A DNA stretch of 13,420 bases from Acidimicrobiaceae bacterium (GCA_003154135.1 PMCN01000276.1:9572-22991); one strand, 5' to 3'. Shown: positions 1 through 7,885, counted from the first letter of the stretch. Notes: a model not told the origin generated them from the letters alone. A program made the numbers and translations.

Positions 1-395
1 TGGCCGTGGTCGGTGTACTCGTCGACGCACAGATCGGCCATCAGCACCATGCGATCACCGACGTCAGCGGCAAGATCGTGCAAGGAAAGTTGCACGATTC
101 CCTCAGGGTCGTACGCCTGCGAGCCGATGGAATCTTTGATGGACGGCACACCGAAGAGCATCACAGCGCGCACACCGAGGTCGGCAAGGTGCCGAACCTC
201 GTCGCGCAGGCTCTGCCGCGTGTGCTGCACCACCCCCGGCAGTGAAGCGATGGGCTGCGGCTCGTCGATGCCTTCGCGCACGAACAGGGGAGCCACCAGG
301 TGGCGCACGTCGAGCTGCGTCTCGGCCACCAGGTCGCGCATGGGTGCAGAGCTGCGCAGGCGGCGCGGCCTCGAAACGGGGAAGTTGCCGGTCAC
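1..395 (-). CDS. hemB: Porphobilinogen synthase (delta-aminolevulinic acid dehydratase), N-terminal part
   Basis: HemB condenses two 5-aminolevulinate molecules to porphobilinogen in the cytoplasm, the second committed step of tetrapyrrole synthesis. Only the first 131 codons are present; the rest lies beyond the left edge. The start is a GTG at 395, giving an N-terminus with the family's RPRRLR element (residues 9-14), then LVAPLFVREG (about 33-42) and GVP (82-84). The last visible residues, DLCVDEYTDHG (121-131), are the start of the metal-site loop. The first zinc cysteine (C123) is present, but the second position is Asp (D125) rather than Cys; the third lies outside the window. The gene is divergent from the GGDEF gene with only 39 bp between start codons. 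It is on the same strand as rex-hemACD but 5.9 kb downstream of hemD. Identity is secure; the exact start is likely. Confidence 0.93.
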   Translation of the reverse strand, partial: MTGNFPVSRPRRLRSSAPMRDLVAETQLDVRHLVAPLFVREGIDEPQPIASLPGVVQHTRQSLRDEVRHLADLGVRAVMLFGVPSIKDSIGSQAYDPEGIVQLSLHDLAADVGDRMVLMADLCVDEYTDHG

Positions 396-409
396 GTCAT
401 CGCATCGTA
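396..409 (-). promoter_or_regulatory. Putative -10 element for a leaderless hemB transcript
   Basis: On the minus strand TACGAT (409-404) is followed by 8 nt and then the GTG start of hemB at 395. No purine-rich ribosome binding site precedes the GTG. TAnnnT at this distance is the usual actinobacterial -10 arrangement for a transcript starting at or next to the start codon. No clear -35 is seen. The element sits inside the 39-bp divergent gap, next to the Shine-Dalgarno of the opposite gene. Confidence 0.45.
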
Positions 410-420
410 TTGCCGTCGCG

Positions 421-426
421 AAGGGA
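421..426 (+). promoter_or_regulatory. Ribosome binding site that sets the GGDEF gene start
   Basis: AAGGGA lies 8 nt before the GTG at 435. It favours this start over the ATG at 300, which would run the protein across the opposite-strand start of hemB. Confidence 0.6.
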
Positions 427-434
427 ATCTTCCG

Positions 435-1988
435 GTGAGCGCCCACGATCACACCTCGCTGCCCTGGCGGACAGAGGCGACGAACGCCGTCACCACGCTG
501 GAGCAGCGCGCCATCGAGGCCCGCCAGGCTGGCGAGTTCGAGAACGCCGCAACCCTCTTCGCTGCCGCCGCCGACCAGGCCGACGGCCCTCAGCAGCACC
601 TCAACCTCCTCATCCGCCAGGCATGCTGCCTGCAGGCAGTGGAACGCTTCGACGACGCCGCCGGCCTCGCCCGCATCGTCGCGCAGGAGGCCCGCGCCGA
701 GCAGTTCCTGCCCGAGCTGGCCGACGCGCTGGGCCTCATCGTCGACGAGCACACCCGCTCGGGACATCTCGCCGAGGCGACGCACGCGCTCTCCGAGGCC
801 GCCTACATCCTCGACCATCTGCCCAACGAGCCCCAGCACTACCAAGTGGTGCACAACATGGCTGCCACGTGTGCGCACTGCGGGTTCATCGAAGCCGCCC
901 TCGAGCTGTTCGACCGCGCGATGCGACTGGCCGACAACGACGCCGATCGACAGTTCGCCTACGCCAGCATGTCGTCGGCATACCACTACGCCGCGCAGCG
1001 CGAGCCCGACCCGATGCAGCAGCATCGACTGTTGCACGACGGCCTCTACGCCGCCACCGCCGCCCTCGACCCGGAGGGCGCCACGGAGGTGATGGCGATG
1101 GGCGAGGCCCTCGCCCACCGCTCGATGATGCTGGCCCAGATCGGCCACTACCACGCAGCCATCGACGACGCCCAGCGGGCGATGGCCATGGCCACCGAGC
1201 ACGGCCTGCGCGAGGAACGAGTCGTGGCGATGGCGGGCGAAGCGCTCGCGCTGTGGGGATCGAGTCGCGACACCAGCGTGCGCGGACTCATCGCCGACGC
1301 GGTCGCGCTGGCCACCGAGCTCCATGCCACCGACTACCTCGGCCCACTGCTCGAGGTGGAGGTGGAGGTGCTGTGGGCGATGGAGCTGTACGACGAGGCC
1401 CGCCAAGCGATGCAGCGCAACCTCGAACGCACCCAGCGCGCCCTCTACCGCGAACGCGCTGCCCGCTGGGAGCACGTGCGCCTCGGCGTCGAGCACCGAC
1501 GCGTGGAGGCGATCAGCGAGAGCGATCCCCTCACTGGTCTGCCCAACCGACGTCACCTCGCGCACCTGTTGCCCGAGGTGCTCGACGACCACGCCCCGGT
1601 GGTGGTGGGCATCATCGACCTCGACGGCTTCAAGCGAGTCAACGACGAGTTCGGCTACCTGCAGGGCGACAGCGTGCTGCAAGAGGTGGCCGGCGTGCTG
1701 GAGCGCGTGTGCCGCCGCGGTGACGCGGTGGTGCGCCTCGGCGGCGACGAGTTCGTGATGGTGCTGCGCGAGACATCGCCGGGCGACGCCAAGCTCGTCT
1801 TCGAGCGCGTCCGCCAGCTCATCGCCCACCGCATGTGGCACGGAGTGCCGAGCGAGGTGCGCCTCACGGCCAGCGTGGGCCTCTCCGTCGGCAGCGGTTC
1901 GTTCGACTCGAGCCGGGTGCTCGCCGACGCTGCCGCAGCGCTGCAGAGCGCCAAGCGAAGCGGCCGCGACCGCATCTGCATGCGATGA
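435..1988 (+). CDS. Diguanylate cyclase with N-terminal TPR-like helical region
   Basis: Predicted to make cyclic di-GMP from two GTP. The 517-residue protein has two parts. Residues about 20-350 are alanine-rich amphipathic helical repeats resembling tetratricopeptide repeats, with no signal peptide or membrane segment, so a cytoplasmic protein responding to a partner or ligand is likely. A charged helical linker (about 330-362) leads to the DPLTGLPNRR entry of a GGDEF domain at 364. Metal-binding D395 is in IDLDGFK, the signature GGDEF is intact at 436-440, and an inhibitory-site RxxD (RRGD, 427-430) sits exactly five residues before it, so product inhibition is expected. The usual His of NDxFGHxxGD is Tyr here (FGYLQGD). 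There is no EAL or HD-GYP partner in the window. The GTG at 435 is chosen for its Shine-Dalgarno. Catalytic class is confident; the input signal is unknown. Confidence 0.9.
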   Translation: MSAHDHTSLPWRTEATNAVTTLEQRAIEARQAGEFENAATLFAAAADQADGPQQHLNLLIRQACCLQAVERFDDAAGLARIVAQEARAEQFLPELADALGLIVDEHTRSGHLAEATHALSEAAYILDHLPNEPQHYQVVHNMAATCAHCGFIEAALELFDRAMRLADNDADRQFAYASMSSAYHYAAQREPDPMQQHRLLHDGLYAATAALDPEGATEVMAMGEALAHRSMMLAQIGHYHAAIDDAQRAMAMATEHGLREERVVAMAGEALALWGSSRDTSVRGLIADAVALATELHATDYLGPLLEVEVEVLWAMELYDEARQAMQRNLERTQRALYRERAARWEHVRLGVEHRRVEAISESDPLTGLPNRRHLAHLLPEVLDDHAPVVVGIIDLDGFKRVNDEFGYLQGDSVLQEVAGVLERVCRRGDAVVRLGGDEFVMVLRETSPGDAKLVFERVRQLIAHRMWHGVPSEVRLTASVGLSVGSGSFDSSRVLADAAAALQSAKRSGRDRICMR

Positions 1989-2020
1989 TCAGCTGCCGCG
2001 GCGCGCGACGCTGCGACCAG

Positions 2021-2026
2021 TAGCGT
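2021..2026 (+). promoter_or_regulatory. Putative -10 element before the Ig-like membrane protein gene
   Basis: TAGCGT is followed by 9 nt and the ATG at 2036. No Shine-Dalgarno is visible in the 47-bp gap after the GGDEF gene, so this gene may have its own leaderless or very short-leader transcript. The same hexamer precedes the microprotein gene at 12296. Confidence 0.4.
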
Positions 2027-2035
2027 TCCCCGACG

Positions 2036-3241
2036 ATGGCAGCACAGGCATGGTTCTCCTCCGGCGATGTCGACGTCGCGCCGGGCACCACTGCCGTGTT
2101 GCAGCTCACGGTGGTGAACCTCAGCGACACCACCGACTCGTTCGTGCTCACCCCGGTGGGCATGCCCGCCGCGTGGACCACGCTGCGCCCGGCCACGCTC
2201 ACCCTCTTCGGTGGCGCGCAGGAGATCGTCGACATCGAGGTCGCGCCGCCGATGCTCGCCAGCACTGCGGCCGGGCCCACGTCGCTGTCGGTGCGCATCG
2301 TGCCGCAGAACGACCCCGACAACCTGTCGTCGGCCGAGACCATGCTCATCATCGGCGACAGCCACGACCGCCGCCTCAACCTGCTCCAACCCGCGATGCG
2401 CGGCCGCCGCGGCTCGGTCTACGAGATGATGCTCGAGAACCGTGGCAACACACAGGCCAGCTGCAGGCTGCACGTCGTCGACCCCACGGGCCGCGTCGAG
2501 GGCCAGTTCGATCCACCTGCCGCGGGCGTGGAGCCGGGCGCCAGCACGCTCGTGCGCCTGAAGTTGCGCACCGATCGCCTGCAATGGGACCGTCGCCCGC
2601 GCACCATCCCGTTCCGCATCGACGCCGATCAGCCGGGCAGCCCCACCGCGTCGGCACCGGCCACGTTCGTGCAGACGCCGATGGTGCCCGAGCGCCTGGT
2701 CGGCAGAGTGGTGGGCGCAGTGGTCGTCGTCGGCCTCCTCGCCGGCGCGTGGTTCGGTCTCGTCAAGCCCGAGATCCGTCGGGTGGCCGACGATGCCGTG
2801 CGCAACGCCGCGCCGCCGACCACCCTGCAGGTGCCCACGAGCAACGCCACCATCGACTCCGTGGTGGTGTCGTCCACGGTGCCGAGCGCCGACGAGCCCA
2901 CCATCGTCAACGTGCCGTTGCCGCTGTCGGTGCCGCAGGGGCAGACCGGAGCCAACCAGTACACGGTGCCGGCGGGCAAGAAGCTGCGAGTCACCGACAT
3001 CATCGTGCAGAACCCGCAGCTCGACCAGGGCACGCTCTCCATCTCGCGCAACACCAACGCGCTCTTCACGTACAACCTCACCAACACGTTCAACGACGTG
3101 GCGCCGCCGCTCGTCACCCCCATCGAGCTCCTCGCCGGCGAGCAGCTCGTCGTCAACGTCACGTGCGTCGGCGTCGGCGACCAGACCGCCACCGCGTGCT
3201 CGCCCAGGGTGCTCGTCAGCGGCGTCCTCGTGCCCGCCTGA
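2036..3241 (+). CDS. Single-pass membrane protein with Ig-like modules, function unknown
   Basis: A 401-residue protein of no assigned function. There is no signal peptide. Residues 1-105 and about 112-212 are two beta-rich Ig-like modules of the kind in COG1470-type membrane proteins: the first has PGTTAVLQLTVVNLSD and a P-x-W-turn region, the second has ENRGNTQASCRL. One hydrophobic segment (about 221-243) follows, then a Thr/Pro/Ser-rich linker and a beta-rich C-terminal domain (about 285-401) with two cysteines (C377, C388) that could form a disulfide. With Arg/Lys around the start of the helix, the likely topology is type II: Ig-like modules in the cytoplasm, C-terminal domain outside. 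From memory, similar actinobacterial proteins are labelled 'hydrolytic protein', but no catalytic motif is visible here. It follows the GGDEF gene by 47 bp on the same strand and is convergent with the GNAT gene. Confidence 0.82.
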   Translation: MAAQAWFSSGDVDVAPGTTAVLQLTVVNLSDTTDSFVLTPVGMPAAWTTLRPATLTLFGGAQEIVDIEVAPPMLASTAAGPTSLSVRIVPQNDPDNLSSAETMLIIGDSHDRRLNLLQPAMRGRRGSVYEMMLENRGNTQASCRLHVVDPTGRVEGQFDPPAAGVEPGASTLVRLKLRTDRLQWDRRPRTIPFRIDADQPGSPTASAPATFVQTPMVPERLVGRVVGAVVVVGLLAGAWFGLVKPEIRRVADDAVRNAAPPTTLQVPTSNATIDSVVVSSTVPSADEPTIVNVPLPLSVPQGQTGANQYTVPAGKKLRVTDIIVQNPQLDQGTLSISRNTNALFTYNLTNTFNDVAPPLVTPIELLAGEQLVVNVTCVGVGDQTATACSPRVLVSGVLVPA

Positions 3242-3243
3242 CC

Positions 3244-3258
3244 CGCTCGCGCCGAGCG
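3244..3258. terminator. Stem-loop between convergent genes, possible bidirectional terminator
   Basis: CGCTCG and CGAGCG form a perfect 6-bp stem with a 3-nt loop, 2 nt after the stop of the Ig-like gene and 22 bp from the stop of the convergent GNAT gene. No T-run follows on either strand, so it may only stabilise 3' ends. Confidence 0.35.
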
Positions 3259-3280
3259 ATCAGCTCCCCTACGTCTGCCG

Positions 3281-3823
3281 TTAGATCTGCGGTGCAGTGA
3301 GGTCGATGAACATCTCGCGCACGCCTGCATCGGTCTCGACGGTGACGCGGTAGCCGGACTGGCGCAGCACCTTGGTCATCGAGTGGTTCTCGAGCAGCAC
3401 GGAGGCCGTGAAGGCCGTGATGCCGTAGTCGGGTGCGAGCTCGATGAGCATCGCCAGCAGCAACGTGCCGATGCCGCGGCCCTGCTCGCCGTCGGCCGTG
3501 AGGAACGCCACCTCGGCCGAGGGCGACCCCTCGACGGGCCGCATCCAGCGCGCGACCGCGATGATGGCGTCGTGCTCGATGACCACCAGGGCACAGCGGT
3601 TGACGACGTCGACGTCGGTGAGCCACGCGATGTCCTTGTCGTACAGCGTGGGCTTGGCCACGAAGTAGCGCAGCCGCGTCGACTCGAGCGACAACCCGAA
3701 GTGGAACGCGCGCAGCCGCGCACCGTCGTCGAGTGACAGCAGCCGCACCTGCACGCTGGTGCCGTCGCGCAGCACACGGTGCACGCCGCCAGGGCGCAGC
3801 ACGGGATGCGCGGAGGCCGACAT
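3281..3823 (-). CDS. GNAT family N-acetyltransferase
   Basis: A 180-residue acetyl-CoA-dependent acyltransferase; the acceptor is unknown. The acetyl-CoA pyrophosphate loop is clear at 114-119 (QGRGIG, matching Q/RxxGxG/A), preceded by the beta-4 strand AEVAFLTADGE and followed by the helix GTLLLAMLIELA. Motif B (SVLLENHSMTKVLRQSGY, 141-158) has the usual N-x-x-M plus xxGY ending. It resembles the GNAT domain of protein lysine acetyltransferases but stands alone, with no acyl-CoA synthetase or cyclic-nucleotide domain. The start at 3823 was chosen because it leaves 11 bp after the upstream stop; an upstream extension would run deep into the propeller gene. No strong Shine-Dalgarno is seen, so translation may be coupled to the propeller gene, with which it is probably co-transcribed. 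Confidence 0.85.
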   Translation of the reverse strand: MSASAHPVLRPGGVHRVLRDGTSVQVRLLSLDDGARLRAFHFGLSLESTRLRYFVAKPTLYDKDIAWLTDVDVVNRCALVVIEHDAIIAVARWMRPVEGSPSAEVAFLTADGEQGRGIGTLLLAMLIELAPDYGITAFTASVLLENHSMTKVLRQSGYRVTVETDAGVREMFIDLTAPQI

Positions 3824-3834
3824 GCGTGCGGCGG

Positions 3835-6222
3835 TCAGCCGCGGGGGCGGTTCGGCGCCGCGGGACCGCGAGTGGCCGCCGGCATCACCACGTGCACGTC
3901 GGCGGTGGCGAGCTGGCCGTCGGTGGTCTGCGCGACGAGGACCCGGTCGCCGGCACGGTCGGTGGGCCGCACGATGAACACGGCCAGCAGCCCGCCCTGC
4001 GCGTCGGTGGTGACGGTCTGCGGGCGGCCGAAGCCGTCCGACCACGCCAGCGTGACCTGTGCGTCGGGCGCGAACCCGGCACCGACGACCACCAGGCGGG
4101 CCGGGGCGACCACCGTGGTGGTGGTGACCGCCAGCTTCGGCTCGTAGTGGGCGTCACCGCTGACGAGGATGGTGGAGTACGCACCGTCGTCGGTGGTGAC
4201 GAGCACGCTGGCGGTGCGCCGGCCGGCGGCCTTGGGCGTGAACAGCACGTCGATGGTGCAGGTGGCCGCGGCGTCGAGGTTCTTGTTGGCGCACTTGTTG
4301 TCGCCGAGCGTGAAGTCGGTGGGGTTCGAGCCGGCGATGCGCACCGACTTCACCTTCACCGGGTTGAACGCCACGTTGGTCATCGTGAACGTCATCGGGT
4401 CGCCGCGTGCGCCCACCACGAGGGACTGCCCATCGGCGCCGGCGGGAGTGGGTGCGAGGGTGGGGTCGCCACCGTTGCCGGTGAGCTGTGCGGTGATCGA
4501 CGTGGCGCCGAACCCGGCCTCGCTCACCGTGAGCGTGGCCTTGCTGGGGCCGGCCACGCTGGGCATGAGCATGAGGTTGACGGTGCACGCACCGCCCGGC
4601 GGCACGGCCACACCGGCCTGGTCGACGCACGAGCCGCCGCTGACGAGGTAGTCGGTGTTGTCGACGACCACCGTGGCGGGCACGAACGACGACGGCCCCC
4701 GGTTGGCCAGCACGAGGAACCACTCTGGTCCGGGGAAGCCGGTGGCGACGGTGCCCAGATCGAGGTTGGCCAACTGCAACGAGGGTGGACGTTCGACGAC
4801 CGCCACCTGCCGACCGGCGACCCGCGGGTTGCCGTAGGCAGCACCGGCGAGCGTGTCGAACACCACGACGCGGCCGCTGGCGGAGATGTGCGGGTGACCG
4901 TTGGCGGCGGGCGCGGGGGTGACGCCATCGGCGAGCACCGACACGCGTTGCACTGCGCCCGTGGACGGCACCGACAGCACGACGTCGCCGTCGAGCGGGC
5001 CGCCCAATCCGCTGCTGCGCGTGGGGAACAGGTTGGTGGCACGGGTGATGTAGACGAGCTCGTCGCCGTTGCCGTTGAGCGCGGGCTGGATGGCGGCGCT
5101 GTCGACGCCGACCGGCGGTGTGGAGGGATCGCCGGCCACGCGGCTGCCGAGACGAGTGGAGCTGTCGGTGCGGTCGAAGAGGTACACCTGCGGCACGCAC
5201 CCCAGGTCGCACGCCGGCAGCGAGGCACCGGGCACGAGGTTGGTGGCCGTCGACACGAAGGCCACGTAGCGGCCGTCGCCCGACACGGACGGGCTACCGG
5301 CATCGCCGGTGTCGCCGCCCGGCGAGGTGGAGATGCGGTGCACGTCGGTGTTCGGATCGGGGTTGCTGCGGTCCCACACGAACACGGCCGAACGGGCGAA
5401 GCCGCCGGGCTGCGGGCCCGTGCCCCAGTCGCCGAGCGGTGAGGCGTTGTCGGCGTCGGACGTGAACGCGACGATGGAACCGTCGAGGCTGATGGCGGGC
5501 TCACGCAGCCCGTGGTAGCGGAACGTCGAGTCAGGAGCCTGCGCCGGCGTGCCGGCCACCCGCGTGTCGCGGCCCGGGTCGCCGATGGGCACGGTGAGGT
5601 CGACGACGGTGACCGCGGTGACGTCGGGAGCGGCGGCGCTGAACTGCGACGTGTAGGCGACGACTGCGCCCTCGCCCGACACGGCCGGCGCGTCGAGCGG
5701 GCTCACGTCGTCGGCCGCGGAGGTCTGCAGGCCGGTGCCGGCACCGCTCGAGACGAGCTCCCAGTCGCCGGGGGTGCCACCGCACTGCGGCAGCTCCAGC
5801 TTGTACACGTCCCAGCGATCGCCCTGGTCGTCGTCGCGGAACAGGTCGTAGCCCAGCTCCGTGACGACCACCACCGTGCAGCCGTCGTTGCTGATGACGG
5901 GCAGCACGCTGTTGCCCGGGCGGATGCCGTCGAGCGGTGCCGTGAGCTCGGTGACCGCGCCCGTCGCCCGATCGTCGAGGAACACCGTGCTGGTGCGTGT
6001 GTCGCCCGCCTCGGCGGGGATGCCGGCGTACACGACGTAGCGGCCGTCGCCCGACACGCTGGGCGTTTGCGAGGTGACGGTGGCGACGGTGGGGGCCGGC
6101 GCCGGCGGTGTGGGCGCGGCGACGGGCTGGCCGGCCGATGCGGGCGACACGCCCACCACCGTCAGTACCGCCAGCGAGCTCCCGAGGAGCAGCCTGCGCC
6201 GTGTGCCCGTTCGACGTTCCAT
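3835..6222 (-). CDS. Secreted beta-propeller protein with Ig-like (ASH/choice-of-anchor-D-like) C-terminal domains
   Basis: A 795-residue exported protein of unknown role. The N-terminus has an Arg-rich region, a hydrophobic core (about 10-25) and a signal-peptidase-like ASA at about 28-30; TRRRLLL at 7-13 loosely resembles a Tat motif, so Sec or Tat export is open. After a Pro/Ala linker come about seven PD40/TolB-type blade motifs with SGDGRYVVYAG-like cores near residues 57, 112, 181, 245, 314, 383 and 447, enough for a seven-bladed propeller ending about 478. Next come two Ig-like domains at about 481-582 and 590-692 of the ASH/choice-of-anchor-D kind, each with a cysteine pair (C532/C546 and C644/C655), then an IPT-like beta domain (about 695-780). 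No C-terminal anchor or sorting signal is visible. It starts 45 bp after the hemD stop, so read-through from the heme operon is possible. A role in the envelope or in carbohydrate or protein binding is a guess. Confidence 0.85.
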   Translation of the reverse strand: MERRTGTRRRLLLGSSLAVLTVVGVSPASAGQPVAAPTPPAPAPTVATVTSQTPSVSGDGRYVVYAGIPAEAGDTRTSTVFLDDRATGAVTELTAPLDGIRPGNSVLPVISNDGCTVVVVTELGYDLFRDDDQGDRWDVYKLELPQCGGTPGDWELVSSGAGTGLQTSAADDVSPLDAPAVSGEGAVVAYTSQFSAAAPDVTAVTVVDLTVPIGDPGRDTRVAGTPAQAPDSTFRYHGLREPAISLDGSIVAFTSDADNASPLGDWGTGPQPGGFARSAVFVWDRSNPDPNTDVHRISTSPGGDTGDAGSPSVSGDGRYVAFVSTATNLVPGASLPACDLGCVPQVYLFDRTDSSTRLGSRVAGDPSTPPVGVDSAAIQPALNGNGDELVYITRATNLFPTRSSGLGGPLDGDVVLSVPSTGAVQRVSVLADGVTPAPAANGHPHISASGRVVVFDTLAGAAYGNPRVAGRQVAVVERPPSLQLANLDLGTVATGFPGPEWFLVLANRGPSSFVPATVVVDNTDYLVSGGSCVDQAGVAVPPGGACTVNLMLMPSVAGPSKATLTVSEAGFGATSITAQLTGNGGDPTLAPTPAGADGQSLVVGARGDPMTFTMTNVAFNPVKVKSVRIAGSNPTDFTLGDNKCANKNLDAAATCTIDVLFTPKAAGRRTASVLVTTDDGAYSTILVSGDAHYEPKLAVTTTTVVAPARLVVVGAGFAPDAQVTLAWSDGFGRPQTVTTDAQGGLLAVFIVRPTDRAGDRVLVAQTTDGQLATADVHVVMPAATRGPAAPNRPRG

Positions 6223-6267
6223 GTACCGGTTACCAGACTCCCGCCCGTTCGTCCGAGGTGTTCAATG

Positions 6268-7011
6268 CTACTCGCTGTGGTCGAGCAGACGCTCGAGGGC
6301 GGCGATCATCCCGACCACTGAATGATCGGCCGCCACCACGTCGATCTTGAGGCCGGCGGCAGTCGCGGCAGCCGCGGTCTGGGGCCCGATGGCGACCACC
6401 AAGGGTGGTGTGGTGGGCCCGAACACGTCGACCCACGCACGGGCAGCGGATCCGCTGGCGAACAGCACGGCGTGGGCGGCGAGGGCTTGCAACTGCTGGC
6501 GCGCCGTGGGTCGGGCGGGTGCGCTGCGGTACGGAGCCACCACGGTCACGTGCCACCCCTTGGCGACCAGGCCGGCGGCGAGCTCGGGCTGTGCACCGGC
6601 AGCTTGCACCAGCAGCACCTGCGAGGCGCTCGGGGTGGGTGCGGGGAACTCGGCGAGCAGTCCCGCGGCCAGCTGACGCGACGGGACGAAGGTGACCGCA
6701 ATGCCTGCTGTGGCGAGCGCGGCGGCCGTGGTGGCGCCGACCGCGGCGACCTGCGCCGGGGCGGCGGAGCCGTGGGACGCGGCGTACGCACGTGCACCGT
6801 TGGGCGAGGTGACCACGAGCCAGTCGAACGAGCGGGGGGCGAGCTCGGCGAGCTGTCGTTGTCCGTCGGGCAGCGCGACGATCTCGATGAGCGGCACCAC
6901 CACCGGCACCGCACCGCGCGCGACCAGCTCGGCCGCCAACCCGTCGGCCTGGTCGGTGGCACGAGTGACCACCACCGTGCAGCCGGCGAGGACGCCCACG
7001 GGCTCAGCCAC
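6268..7011 (-). CDS. hemD: Uroporphyrinogen-III synthase
   Basis: HemD cyclises hydroxymethylbilane with inversion of ring D to uroporphyrinogen III, the branch point to heme, siroheme and cobalamin. The 247-residue protein has the family's low-conservation landmarks: VTRATDQADGLAAEL (15-29), PLIEI (40-44), VVTSPNGARA (66-75), the conserved Tyr in APYRSAP (Y161), FASGSAARAW (184-193) and IGPQTAAAA (208-216). The start chosen is a GTG at 7011 that overlaps the end of hemC by 8 bp, as expected for translational coupling; a second in-frame GTG at 6999 is an alternative. An upstream ATG at 7077 lies inside hemC and is unlikely. It is a stand-alone HemD, not fused to a methyltransferase domain as in some actinobacteria. 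Confidence 0.9.
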   Translation of the reverse strand: MAEPVGVLAGCTVVVTRATDQADGLAAELVARGAVPVVVPLIEIVALPDGQRQLAELAPRSFDWLVVTSPNGARAYAASHGSAAPAQVAAVGATTAAALATAGIAVTFVPSRQLAAGLLAEFPAPTPSASQVLLVQAAGAQPELAAGLVAKGWHVTVVAPYRSAPARPTARQQLQALAAHAVLFASGSAARAWVDVFGPTTPPLVVAIGPQTAAAATAAGLKIDVVAADHSVVGMIAALERLLDHSE

Positions 7012-7882
7012 CCCCGAGGGCTGCCTGCAGCCGGTCGGCGAGGGCCGCAGCCTGCGCCGCCCGCTCTGCACTCGCACCCGACATGGTGACCGATTCCGTC
7101 ACGTGACGATTCGCCGACGGGTCGGCGAGGAACCCGGTGAGCAGGTCGCCCACCGCGTGTGCGCCCACGGGCAGCGAGCAGCCCGTGCCCAGCCGGGCCA
7201 GGAACGCACGCTCGGCGGTGACGGCGGCGCGGGTGGCTGCATGGTCGACGGCGGCCAGCAGCGCAGCCGTGTCGGCATCGTCGGTGCGGCACTCGACGGC
7301 CACGCAGCCCTGACCGGGCGCCGGCACGAACCGGTCGACCGGCAGCGCCTCGCGGATGCGGTCGGTGAGTGCGAGGATCTCGAGCGCGGCCACCGCCATC
7401 ACCAGCGCGCCGCCCTCCGGCAGCTTCGACAGACGCGAATGGATGTTGCCGCGCAGCTCGACGAACTGCAGGTCGGGTCGCGCCGCGAGCAGTTGAGCGC
7501 GCCGGCGCACCGAGCCGGTGGCCACCGTGGCGCCGGTGACGAGGTCGCGCAGCGCGGAGCCGACGAGCGCGTCACGAGGATCGCGGCGCGCGCAGAAGGC
7601 GGCCAGCTGCAGGCCCTCGGCGGCAGCCGACGGAAGGTCCTTCGCGCTGTGCACCGCGAGGTCGGCGGCGCCGGCGAGCACCGCGCGCTGAACCTCCTTC
7701 ACGAACACGCCTTGGCCGCCGATGGTGTGCAGCGGCACGTCGAGCCGTTGGTCGCCCAGCGTCTCCACCTTCACCAGCTCCACCTGCAGTCCGGGGTGGG
7801 CCGCCATCAGCGCAGCCGCGACCGCCGCCGACTGTGCGGTGGCCTGCGCACTGCCGCGGGTGGCGAGGCGGAGCGTGCCCAT
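7004..7882 (-). CDS. hemC: Hydroxymethylbilane synthase (porphobilinogen deaminase)
   Basis: HemC polymerises four porphobilinogens to hydroxymethylbilane using a covalent dipyrromethane cofactor. The 292-residue protein is slightly short for the family (usually about 300-320) but intact. Visible landmarks are the N-terminal LRLATRGSAQA (4-14), the cofactor-loop region GGQGVFVKEV (55-64), VHSAKDLP with catalytic Asp D82, the Arg cluster GSVRRRAQL (123-131), RGNIHSRLSKL (144-154), PAPGQGCVAVE (188-198), and LGTGCSLPVGAH (231-242) in which C235 is the cofactor-binding cysteine. The ATG at 7882 is 3 bp after the hemA stop and the 3' end overlaps hemD by 8 bp, so the genes are almost certainly co-translated. 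Confidence 0.97.
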   Translation of the reverse strand: MGTLRLATRGSAQATAQSAAVAAALMAAHPGLQVELVKVETLGDQRLDVPLHTIGGQGVFVKEVQRAVLAGAADLAVHSAKDLPSAAAEGLQLAAFCARRDPRDALVGSALRDLVTGATVATGSVRRRAQLLAARPDLQFVELRGNIHSRLSKLPEGGALVMAVAALEILALTDRIREALPVDRFVPAPGQGCVAVECRTDDADTAALLAAVDHAATRAAVTAERAFLARLGTGCSLPVGAHAVGDLLTGFLADPSANRHVTESVTMSGASAERAAQAAALADRLQAALGGG

Positions 7883-7885
7883 GGC

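Noticed and set aside
300..434. Longer GGDEF protein from the ATG at 300
   Set aside because: It would overlap the hemB start region by 96 bp and lacks a good ribosome binding site; the GTG at 435 has AAGGGA 8 nt upstream.
3733..5442. Plus-strand open frame of 569 codons opposite the propeller gene
   Set aside because: Low-complexity composition with no motif, antisense to a protein with a signal peptide and clear repeats.
6223..6267. Promoter or terminator between hemD and the propeller gene
   Set aside because: Only a weak ACCGGT palindrome near the start codon is seen; no stem with a T-run and no TAnnnT at suitable spacing.
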